From: Candidatus Egaibacter danicus
GTDB taxonomy: Bacteria; Pseudomonadota; Gammaproteobacteria; Burkholderiales; Burkholderiaceae
Assembly (NCBI GenBank): GCA_011391115.1
Contig: JAABRC010000160.1
Coordinates: forward strand, 1-5,075
Reading direction: 5' to 3'
Length of the DNA: 5,075 nt
A program made the translations under genes and the position numbers. How positions within the stretch are numbered: the first letter of the stretch is position 1; each line of letters opens with the position of its first letter. The notes under the pieces are model-generated. The model was not told the DNA's origin, did not search any database, and worked only from the letters and a program-made list of their open reading frames with translations. Below, one piece after another: positions 1 to 5,075 of the stretch.

Positions 1-1157
1 AGTGGCGCTTGCCCGTACAGGAAGACACGGGCGAAACAGACAATCACGGATACAGAATTTTGGCCGGGTATGCGTTGGTATTGCCACTGGCGCTCGGCAA
101 TGCGGCAAGCGGTTCCCGTACGGGCTTGCTGCAGTGGCTGCTGGTGACTGCGCTGACATTTCTGTGGCACCCTCGGGGCCAATGGCGCCTGGTAGGCTTG
201 AGTGTGTCAGCGCTGGCGATGTATCTGCTCGCCGTGTTGGCCTTGCCCGTGTGGCTGGAGTGGGCCACCGGACAGGCGGGTGGTGGCTTGATGAAGCGGA
301 TGACGGAAGACATGGGGTGCAGCAGCCGGCGTGTCATGTGGGCTAACGTGCTGCATCTCATTGCGCAAAAGCCGTGGTGGGGCTGGGGGTGGGGCGAACT
401 GGACTATGCCCACTTCATCACGCTCTACCCCGGTGAGCGATTCTGTGAGATTCTGGACAATGCGCACAATCTGCCGCTGCATCTGGCAGTGGAGTTGGGT
501 GTGCCACTGTCGCTGGCAGTTTGTGGTGGTGGCCTGTGGCTTGTTTGGCACGCTCAGCCATGGCGGGAGCGGGATACAACACGCCAGCTGGCTTGGGGCG
601 TGCTGGTCGTGATTTTGCTGCACAGCTTGCTGGAGTACCCCTTGTGGTACGGGCCGTTCCAGATTGCGTTTGGCCTTAGCGTCTGGTTGCTGACTGCCGG
701 TGGGCGTACCGCCACTCCCGCACAACAACAAATCATGCCCAAGGCTTGGGCCCGGCAAATGCTCGTCGCCGCATTGCTGATGGCGCCCATAGCCTATGCT
801 GCCTGGGATTACCACCGCATCAGCCAGATTTACCTGGACCCCGAAGTGCGTGATGCAGCTTACCGTGACAACACACTGGGCAAGCTGCAGAACTCCCGGT
901 TTTTCTCGGATCAGGTGAACTTTGCTGAATTGACCACCACGCCCGTTGAGCCGGAAAATGCCGCCCGGCTCAACGCCATGGCGCATCAGGTGCTGCACTA
1001 CTCACCGGAAGCGCGGGTGGTGGAGAAGCTGGTCGAAAGCGCTACCATTCTGGGCCGCGACGACGAGGCCTTGTCTTACGTACGGCGCTTCAAGATTGCG
1101 TATCCGCAAGAGTACGAGCGTTGGTCGAAGGGAAACGCCAGCGATGACGCTGACTAA
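1..1157 (+). CDS. PglL-type protein O-oligosaccharyltransferase (Wzy_C/O-antigen-ligase superfamily), 5' end missing
   Basis: The reading frame is open from the left edge, so only the C-terminal part (about 384 residues) is present; full PglL-type ligases are usually 550-600 residues. Numbering from the TTG codon at position 9, hydrophobic segments lie near residues 17-34, 39-53, 61-83, 158-180, 193-229 and 250-266, followed by a soluble tail of about 115 residues. A periplasmic loop carries CSSRR (104-108), the aromatic run WWGWGWGELDYAHF (123-136) and DNAHNLPLHLAVELG (150-164). The His of this last motif (codon 465-467) fits the essential His of O-antigen ligase-type enzymes. Known family role: transfer of a lipid-linked glycan onto Ser/Thr of pilin or other periplasmic proteins at the inner membrane. 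The TfpX/TfpZ-type gene downstream supports a pilin substrate, which is an inference. A WaaL-like or Wzy polymerase role is the alternative, but the motif set fits PglL better. Confidence 0.88.
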   Translation, partial: WRLPVQEDTGETDNHGYRILAGYALVLPLALGNAASGSRTGLLQWLLVTALTFLWHPRGQWRLVGLSVSALAMYLLAVLALPVWLEWATGQAGGGLMKRMTEDMGCSSRRVMWANVLHLIAQKPWWGWGWGELDYAHFITLYPGERFCEILDNAHNLPLHLAVELGVPLSLAVCGGGLWLVWHAQPWRERDTTRQLAWGVLVVILLHSLLEYPLWYGPFQIAFGLSVWLLTAGGRTATPAQQQIMPKAWARQMLVAALLMAPIAYAAWDYHRISQIYLDPEVRDAAYRDNTLGKLQNSRFFSDQVNFAELTTTPVEPENAARLNAMAHQVLHYSPEARVVEKLVESATILGRDDEALSYVRRFKIAYPQEYERWSKGNASDDAD

Positions 1158-1163
1158 AGACAT

Positions 1164-1652
1164 CTAGTCGGCTACAAAGCTCCCAGACTTGCCGCCATGC
1201 TTCTCCAGCAGCTTGACGTCATTGATGGTCATGCCGCGGTCCACGGCTTTGCACATGTCGTAAATGGTGAGCAGTGCCACTTGGACTGCGGTGAGGGCTT
1301 CCATCTCCACGCCGGTAGGTCCGACAGTTTCAACTGTTGCAGTACAAAAAACGTGACTACCTGCCATTGATTCTGCGTGAGAAGCTACAAAATCAATAGC
1401 AACTCGTGTCAGGGCCAAGGGATGGCAAAGTGGGATCAGGTCACTGGTTTTCTTGGCTGCCTGAATGCCGGCAATGCGGGCAATGCCCAGCACATCCCCC
1501 TTTTTGGCGGTACCGGCCTCAATAATTGCCAGCGTGGACGCAAGCATGTCAATGCGCCCGCCCGCCACGGCGATGCGATGCGTGCTAGCCTTGGCGGCCA
1601 CGTCCACCATATGGGCTTGGCCCTGGGCGTCAAAATGGGTGAGGGAACTCAT
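1164..1652 (-). CDS. moaC: Cyclic pyranopterin monophosphate synthase MoaC
   Basis: A complete 162-residue protein, close to the family's usual length of about 160. MoaC converts the 3',8-cyclo-GTP product made by MoaA into cyclic pyranopterin monophosphate, the first step pair of molybdenum cofactor synthesis in the cytoplasm. Family signatures are clear: LTHFD at the start, [20 protein letters not shown] (50-69), LIPLCHPL (72-79), [19 protein letters not shown] (110-128), [10 protein letters not shown] (131-140) and KHGGKSG near the end. K51 and H77 match the E. coli active-site numbering. E116, E118, D132 and K135 are each shifted by +4 relative to E. coli E112, E114, D128 and K131, as I remember that numbering. 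This implies about four extra residues between 77 and 112, where a dispersed repeat copy lies. The ATG at 1652 is set by homology; no good Shine-Dalgarno is seen. The gene is convergent with the ligase (6-bp gap) and divergent from the pilin accessory gene. Confidence 0.97.
   Translation of the reverse strand: MSSLTHFDAQGQAHMVDVAAKASTHRIAVAGGRIDMLASTLAIIEAGTAKKGDVLGIARIAGIQAAKKTSDLIPLCHPLALTRVAIDFVASHAESMAGSHVFCTATVETVGPTGVEMEALTAVQVALLTIYDMCKAVDRGMTINDVKLLEKHGGKSGSFVAD
1374..1400 (-). repeat. Dispersed short repeat, copy 1, inside moaC
   Basis: Read on the minus strand, the element is GCTATT-N6-GTAGCT-K-C-Y-CACGCA, 27 nt long. It matches the copy at 2520-2546 at 20 of 27 positions without a gap and in the same orientation. 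It encodes MoaC residues 85-93 (AIDFVASHA). A perfect 7-bp inverted repeat, ATTGATT (1366-1372) and AATCAAT (1391-1397), surrounds its 5' half on the plus strand. The real element may extend leftwards to about 1350. I remember similar sequences as frequent in Comamonadaceae genomes, but I cannot name the family or verify this here. Confidence 0.6.
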
Positions 1653-1702
1653 CGGTAAACTAACTTTACAAAACGTTTATTTATGTCCGGCATCATACGA
1701 TC
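1653..1702. promoter_or_regulatory. AT-rich divergent spacer with two small inverted repeats (putative control region)
   Basis: This 50-bp gap separates the start codons of moaC (minus) and the pilin accessory gene (plus), so any local promoters for both must be in or next to it. It is visibly richer in A and T than its surroundings. It contains a perfect inverted repeat GTAAA-CTAAC-TTTAC (1655-1669), 2 nt from the moaC start codon, and the 8-bp palindrome AAACGTTT (1671-1678). TATGAT on the minus strand (1692-1697) resembles a -10 box for moaC, but no matching -35 box is seen at normal spacing. TTTACA (1665-1670) resembles a -35 box for the plus strand, but no good -10 box follows. No strong ribosome binding site is visible for either gene. 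The assignment as a regulatory region rests on gene arrangement more than on motifs. Confidence 0.35.
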
Positions 1703-2476
1703 ATGACGAGTTCAATCCCTTCTTTCTGGAAAGACCGCTTCAAAGCCAGCGGCATCCACTTGGGCATCAGTTTGGTTTTGGCTGTACTCGCCGGTGCCTT
1801 GGTGTTTGGGCTGTGGTACCCGTATCCCTACCGTGAGATTTCCGGTGGGAGGGAGTTGTTTTTGCTGCTGGTGTCGGTTGACGTGGTTTTGGGCCCCCTG
1901 ATCACACTGGCCATTTTTGACCGGCGCAAACCCGGGCGTGAACTGATTCGCGACCTGACCGTCGTCGGGCTGATTCAGCTTGCTGCCTTGGGATACGGCC
2001 TGTGGTCCGTGTTTGTGGCTCGCCCGGTGTATCTGGTTTTTGAATACAGTCGTTTTGTTGTGGTGCATGCGGTGGACGTGCCTGAAGACATGCTGGGTCA
2101 GGCGCCTGCGAATCTGCAAAGCCTGCCGCTGATGGGCCCCAAGCTGCTCTCGCTGCGTCCGTTTAAAGACAATAACGAGAAAGTAAATGCTACTCTTGCT
2201 GCGTTGCAAGGAGCAACATTGAGTGCCCGACCGGATTTTTGGCAATCCTATGCGGCGGGAACAGCAGATGTCCTGCAAAACGCCAAGCCGGTAACCGGGT
2301 TGAAGTCCCGTTTTCCAACTTGGGTGGTTGCCATTGATAGCACGCTGGCCGCTACGGGGCGCAAGTCTGACACACTGGTTTACGTGCCTATGATCGGTCG
2401 CAAGTCTTACTGGACTGTGTTTTTGGACCCCATTTCCGCCGAGGTGGTGGGCTTCATGCCGCTGGATTCATTTTGA
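1703..2476 (+). CDS. TfpX/TfpZ-type type IV pilin accessory protein
   Basis: A complete 257-residue inner-membrane protein. Three hydrophobic helices are visible at about residues 17-38, 51-72 and 84-105, followed by a periplasmic domain of about 150 residues. Features I recognise from the family are DVVLGPLITLAIFD (60-73), the basic stretch RRKPGRELIRDL (74-85), and ARPVYLVFEYSRFVVV (106-121) just after the third helix. The C-terminal half holds short aromatic patches such as FWQSY and KSYWTVFLDP. Members of this family are encoded beside pilin genes and modulate pilin assembly or surface piliation; the exact mechanism cannot be read from the sequence. The PglL-type ligase upstream fits a pilin locus. 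The ATG at 1703 is the first usual start codon after the in-frame stop at 1661, but its ribosome binding site is weak. The stop codon overlaps the start of the protease gene. The family is recognised from sequence pattern, without a search. Confidence 0.82.
   Translation: MTSSIPSFWKDRFKASGIHLGISLVLAVLAGALVFGLWYPYPYREISGGRELFLLLVSVDVVLGPLITLAIFDRRKPGRELIRDLTVVGLIQLAALGYGLWSVFVARPVYLVFEYSRFVVVHAVDVPEDMLGQAPANLQSLPLMGPKLLSLRPFKDNNEKVNATLAALQGATLSARPDFWQSYAAGTADVLQNAKPVTGLKSRFPTWVVAIDSTLAATGRKSDTLVYVPMIGRKSYWTVFLDPISAEVVGFMPLDSF
2473..2476 (+). promoter_or_regulatory. TTGA stop/start overlap with a rare TTG start
   Basis: The TTG start codon of the M48 protease (2473-2475) overlaps the TGA stop of the pilin accessory gene (2474-2476). 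No convincing Shine-Dalgarno precedes it (the upstream bases read as GCCGCTGGATTCAT). Reinitiation by ribosomes ending the upstream gene would be the simplest way to translate the protease. No later ATG in this frame keeps the signal peptide, since the next Met is residue 66. Confidence 0.6.
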
Positions 2477-4068
2477 AACAAAAATACAAGGGAAATCAAG
2501 CCTCAGCCCTCACCAATATTGCGTGGGCAGCTACTCTTTTAATAGCGATTGGCGGCTTCTCCAGCACGTTGTCCCAAGCACAACCGGTGCAGCCAGCGGG
2601 TACAAACTCGCCAGCCGCGCCAGCTGCTACTGGCTCCCAGCTCCCCAACCTGGGTGACGGTAGCGAGATGACCAGCAGCGCCGAGAGGCGACTGGGTGAC
2701 AAGATTGTCCGGGAGTTGTATCGGGATCCGGACTATATCGACGACGCGGTTCTGGCTGAATATGTGCAGGACATCTGGCAGCCCCTGCTGGCCTCTGCCC
2801 GTGCGCGGGGTGATTTACAGCCGGAGCTGGATCAGCGTTTTGCCTGGGAGATCTTGATGGGGCGTGATCGCACCATCAATGCCTTTGCCTTGCCGGGGGG
2901 CTACTTCGGCCTTCACCTGGGGTTGATTGGCGTGGTCACCAGCCGTGACGAACTGGCGTCGGTTCTGGCGCATGAGCTTAGCCACGTCACCCAACGGCAC
3001 ATCTCAAGGCTGATCTCCAAGCAAAGCGCCCAGACCCCATGGCTGATTGGCGCGATGATTCTGGGCGCTCTGGCCGCGAGTAAAAACCCCGAGGCGGCGA
3101 ATGCCATGATCGTGGGCGGGCAGGCCGTTGCAGCGCAAAACCAGCTCAATTTTTCACGCGACATGGAGCGTGAGGCTGACCGCACAGGTTTTGGCGTGAT
3201 GACGCAGGCGGGTTTCGAGTCCCGGGCCTTTGTGACCATGTTTGACAAGCTGCAGCAGTCAGCGCGGTTGAACGACAACGGCTCATTTCCCTACCTGCGC
3301 AGTCACCCGCTCACGACCGAGCGTATTGCCGACATGCAGGCGCGTCAGCCCGCCGGGGTATCGCCATCTCTTTCTTCCGGGGCGACGCTGGAGCACGCCA
3401 TGGTGGCTGCCCGCGCCCGCGTGTTGTCGAACCCGGGTGTGGATGCCCTGCGCGCCTGGAGTGCGGATGCAGACAGCAAGAATCTGGCGGGTGTCGCTGC
3501 ACCCCGACAGGCCGCAGCGCTATACGGTGCTGTCCTGGCGGCAACCAGATTGCGGGACTTCACCCAGGCAGAAGGCCTCTTGGGCCGATTGACCGAACTC
3601 ACCCGCGCGGATGCACGCGCAGCCCGCCAGACACGCCTGCTGGCGGCCGAGCTCGCGCTGACCGCAGGAGATGCACGCCGCGCTTCATCCATGCTGGCTG
3701 CTACCGCAACGGGCCGACCCGATCTGTTTTTGTGGTCGCAGGCAGCGATGCGCTCTGGTCAGGCAAATGCGGCCGCTCAGCGCCTTCAAACCTGGGTGGC
3801 CACGCATCCCCGGGATGCCGGGGCATGGCAGTTGCTGTCGGTAGCCCATGCCACGCAAGGACAAGCTTTGCGCGCCATTCGGGCGGATGCCGAAGCAAAA
3901 GTCATTCAAATGGATTACGCAGCAGCAGCCGAGCGACTCAAGGCTGCGCAAGAGCAGGTGCGCAGCGCCAAACCTGGCGCGGGCGTTGACCACATCGAGG
4001 CGTCCATCATCGACACCCGGGCGCGGGAAGTGCAGGCCTTACTTCGAGAACAGGCGCTCGAGCGCTGA
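2473..4068 (+). CDS. BepA/YfgC-like periplasmic M48 metalloprotease with TPR-like C-terminal region
   Basis: A complete 531-residue protein. A lysine-rich start, a hydrophobic core (about 17-30) and a likely signal peptidase site at LSQA-QP (33-38) predict export to the periplasm. A Pro/Ala-rich linker (about 38-58) leads to the M48 domain. The zinc site is HELSH (H167, E168, H171; codons from 2971), with the third ligand E234 in READRTGF. PGGYFGLHLG (141-150) is the usual strand before the active-site helix. SHPLTTERIADM (277-288) carries H278, equivalent to the regulatory His of E. coli BepA. Residues about 345-500 form alpha-helical TPR-like repeats, and the end EASIIDTRAREVQ is typical. 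Family role: proteolysis and chaperoning in outer-membrane protein (LptD, BAM-related) quality control. All catalytic residues are present. The TTG start at 2473 is chosen because it is the only start that keeps the charged N-region. It overlaps the preceding stop (TTGA), suggesting translational coupling. Confidence 0.93.
   Translation: MKQKYKGNQASALTNIAWAATLLIAIGGFSSTLSQAQPVQPAGTNSPAAPAATGSQLPNLGDGSEMTSSAERRLGDKIVRELYRDPDYIDDAVLAEYVQDIWQPLLASARARGDLQPELDQRFAWEILMGRDRTINAFALPGGYFGLHLGLIGVVTSRDELASVLAHELSHVTQRHISRLISKQSAQTPWLIGAMILGALAASKNPEAANAMIVGGQAVAAQNQLNFSRDMEREADRTGFGVMTQAGFESRAFVTMFDKLQQSARLNDNGSFPYLRSHPLTTERIADMQARQPAGVSPSLSSGATLEHAMVAARARVLSNPGVDALRAWSADADSKNLAGVAAPRQAAALYGAVLAATRLRDFTQAEGLLGRLTELTRADARAARQTRLLAAELALTAGDARRASSMLAATATGRPDLFLWSQAAMRSGQANAAAQRLQTWVATHPRDAGAWQLLSVAHATQGQALRAIRADAEAKVIQMDYAAAAERLKAAQEQVRSAKPGAGVDHIEASIIDTRAREVQALLREQALER
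2520..2546 (-). repeat. Dispersed short repeat, copy 2, inside the M48 protease signal peptide
   Basis: On the minus strand this copy reads GCTATT-N6-GTAGCT-GCC-CACGCA, in the same pattern and orientation as the copy in moaC. It encodes residues 16-25 of the protease (IAWAATLLIA), the hydrophobic core of its signal peptide. Short inverted arms CCAAT (2513-2517) and ATTGG (2548-2552) flank it. The element may extend leftwards to about 2500, where GCCTCAGCCCT resembles the far end of such repeats as I remember them. Confidence 0.6.
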
Positions 4069-4389
4069 TTCGATCACGATGCCCATGGCTGAATAAATCA
4101 GCGAGCCCAGCAACGCCGCGCCAAAGCCGCTCACGTGAAAGCCGTCCAGCACGCTGGCCGCCGCCCAGAACATCAGGGCGTTGATGACAAACAGGAACAG
4201 GCCCAGCGTGACAACCGTCACCGGGAGCGTCAACACGATCAGCAGGGGGCGCAAAATCGTGTTGAACAGGCCGAGTACAAATGCTGCAATCAGTGCGGAC
4301 GTGAAGTTGGTGACCTGCACGCCGTTGTACAGATAAGCCACCGCCAGAAGGGCGGCGGCGCTGAGCAGCCATTTAGCAATGAGTTTCAT
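4039..4389 (-). CDS. Small four-helix membrane protein, phage holin family (Phage_holin_4_2-like)
   Basis: A complete 116-residue, very hydrophobic protein with helices at about residues 5-22, 31-57 (broken by a conserved-looking FNTILRPLL at 42-50), 59-80 and 88-108. The pattern NTILRPLLIVLTLPVTVVTLGLFLFVINALMF is typical of the widespread bacterial family annotated as 'phage holin family protein' (PF04020/COG1950). The name comes from remote similarity only. Nothing phage-like lies nearby, so a lysis role is unlikely and the actual function is unknown. The ATG at 4389 gives a full first helix with a KLIAK lead; the ribosome binding site is weak. The 3' end overlaps the protease gene by 30 bp on the opposite strand. 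It lies 66 bp downstream of the 154-residue gene and may share its transcript. Confidence 0.85.
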   Translation of the reverse strand: MKLIAKWLLSAAALLAVAYLYNGVQVTNFTSALIAAFVLGLFNTILRPLLIVLTLPVTVVTLGLFLFVINALMFWAAASVLDGFHVSGFGAALLGSLIYSAMGIVIESALERLFSK

Positions 4390-4455
4390 GGCCGCAGCAT
4401 ATCACCGCGGCCCGAAACCTGTACAGCCCAAGACAGGGCCGGTTGCCGGTCAGAT

Positions 4456-4920
4456 TCAGTCGCTGGCCAGTACCAGCAGCGCACCCATGCCGGCCACTGC
4501 CCCCGGCACACTCCAGCGGCTGTCGTGCCCGGTGGGTTGGTCTTTGGTGACCGGTGGCAGATCCTGGCCAAATTTTGCATGCCGGGCATCCAGCACGCGC
4601 GCTCCACGATGTTGGGTCAGCAGGCGTTCGGTCAGCGTGGGCAGCGGGCCCTTGGCAACCACGGTTGTGACCGTATCGCCCTGGGCCTTGAGTACGGGCA
4701 CGATCTGGGCAAACAATTTTTCGCTCCAGCTGGCACGCCAGTTCTCGCGGGCGCTATGGCTCACCCATTTGCTGATGTGTCGGGTCATGCGCGGCGCGCA
4801 GGCTACCAGCACCCACTGGGTCGTCTGCATCTCGGCGTTGGGTTGGGCGACGTTTTTCATGGGAACCAGTTGTTGCAAAGCGTGATCGGCGTCGTCCAGA
4901 TAAACAATGATCTTGTCCAT
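4456..4920 (-). CDS. Conserved-looking hypothetical protein, alpha/beta with hydrophobic C-terminus
   Basis: A complete 154-residue protein that I do not recognise as a named family. It begins with a beta-strand-like KIIVYLDDADHALQQL (3-18), has a second strand WVLVACAP (36-43), a Trp- and Arg-rich helix (about 45-75) with SHSARENWRASWSEKLF, another strand VTTVVAKG (84-91), and then a helix and short strand ending GARVLDAR (106-113). This alternation resembles a small Rossmann or universal-stress-like fold, which is only an inference. Residues 138-152 (VPGAVAGMGALLVLA) are hydrophobic and could anchor the C-terminus in a membrane. The start is well supported: AAAGGA (4928-4933) lies 7 nt before the ATG at 4920. 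The next gene upstream is on the same strand, 57 bp away. A cytoplasmic, tail-anchored location would fit; the function is unknown. Confidence 0.75.
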   Translation of the reverse strand: MDKIIVYLDDADHALQQLVPMKNVAQPNAEMQTTQWVLVACAPRMTRHISKWVSHSARENWRASWSEKLFAQIVPVLKAQGDTVTTVVAKGPLPTLTERLLTQHRGARVLDARHAKFGQDLPPVTKDQPTGHDSRWSVPGAVAGMGALLVLASD

Positions 4921-4927
4921 GATGTGT

Positions 4928-4933
4928 TCCTTT
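4928..4933 (-). promoter_or_regulatory. Ribosome binding site of the 154-residue gene
   Basis: AAAGGA on the minus strand, 7 nt before the ATG whose first base is 4920. It is the clearest Shine-Dalgarno match in the window and fixes this start codon. Confidence 0.7.
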
Positions 4934-4977
4934 AAAGTATGAAAAGTTGAGAACGGGGTGAAACAAGGGAGCAGAGG

Positions 4978-5075
4978 TCACGCAGCCTGCTGGTTTTGTT
5001 GACTGTCGTCGTCACGCTGGAGATTGCGACGGGCTGTCCACCAGCCTGCAGCCAGTACGCCTGCCACCGCCACAG
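4978..5075 (-). CDS. C-terminal end of an unidentified membrane protein (partial)
   Basis: On the minus strand an open frame runs in from the right edge and stops with TGA at 4980-4978. The 32 readable residues consist of a small-residue hydrophobic helix (VAVAGVLAAGWW), a basic TARRNLQR stretch and a polar tail DDDSQQNQQAA. This looks like the last membrane segment and cytoplasmic tail of a protein, following the positive-inside pattern. The spacing of 57 bp to the strong ribosome binding site and start of the next minus-strand gene supports a real gene end and a possible operon. Too little is present to name a family, and a chance open frame of this length cannot be fully ruled out. Confidence 0.5.
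   Translation of the reverse strand, partial: VAVAGVLAAGWWTARRNLQRDDDSQQNQQAA

Noticed and set aside
207..998. A 263-codon open frame on the minus strand across the ligase gene
   Set aside because: It is rich in Gln, His and Pro with no family pattern, and it lies antisense to a frame with clear PglL motifs; it is a GC-rich shadow frame.
2187..2205. GCTACTCTTGCTGC in the pilin accessory gene, considered as a third copy of the dispersed repeat
   Set aside because: It shares only a few bases with the core and lacks both the AATAGC and TGCGTG blocks at the right spacing.
2331..2360. ATTGATAGC followed by CCGCTAC, considered as a degenerate repeat copy
   Set aside because: The order and spacing of blocks do not match the two supported copies; it is ordinary coding sequence.
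4039..4389. Holin-family gene as a sign of a prophage
   Set aside because: No endolysin, structural, integrase or attachment-site sequence is nearby, and this protein family is common in non-phage chromosomal contexts.
4408..4441. Possible hairpin CGGCCC (4408-4413) with GGGCCG (4436-4441), or CCTGT with ACAGG inside it, between two minus-strand genes
   Set aside because: The two pairings compete, the loop is long, and no T-run follows on either strand, so it is not a convincing terminator.
4135..4935. A 266-codon plus-strand open frame opposite the last minus-strand genes
   Set aside because: Its composition (Gln, Arg, His, Gly) is typical of a shadow frame. The minus strand has a recognisable membrane family and a good ribosome binding site.

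Overview
The window looks like the chromosome of a GC-rich betaproteobacterium, most likely a member of the Comamonadaceae (Rhodoferax/Polaromonas-like). This is an inference from three things: codon usage, the style of the PglL-type ligase and TfpX/TfpZ-type protein, and two short copies of a dispersed repeat of a kind I remember as common in that family. No database search was possible.

Layout from left to right. Positions 1-1157 (+) hold the 3' part of a PglL-type protein O-oligosaccharyltransferase, cut by the window edge. Positions 1164-1652 (-) hold a complete moaC for molybdenum cofactor synthesis, convergent with the ligase and only 6 bp from it. A 50-bp AT-rich divergent spacer (1653-1702) separates moaC from a TfpX/TfpZ-type pilin accessory membrane protein (1703-2476, +). 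That gene overlaps by 4 bp, as TTGA, with a BepA-like M48 metalloprotease carrying a TPR-like tail (2473-4068, +). Three minus-strand genes follow: a four-helix 'phage holin family' membrane protein (4039-4389) whose 3' end overlaps the protease gene by 30 bp, an unrecognised 154-residue protein (4456-4920), and the C-terminal end of another membrane protein (4978-5075, cut by the window edge).

The ligase and the TfpX/TfpZ-type protein both belong to type IV pilin biology: glycosylation of the pilin, and pilin assembly or stability. The window is therefore probably the edge of a minor or major pilin locus, with the pilin gene expected upstream of position 1. The BepA-like protease works in the periplasm on outer-membrane protein quality control and is apparently translationally coupled to the pilin accessory gene. 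moaC is a housekeeping gene sitting between the two pilin-related genes on the opposite strand.

The most unusual observation is a pair of 27-nt elements (1374-1400 and 2520-2546) in the same orientation, 20/27 identical without gaps. Both lie in frame inside coding sequence. One encodes an apparently enlarged surface loop of MoaC. The other encodes the hydrophobic core of the protease's signal peptide. I see no CRISPR array, tRNA, rRNA, insertion sequence, or clear new multi-gene system here.
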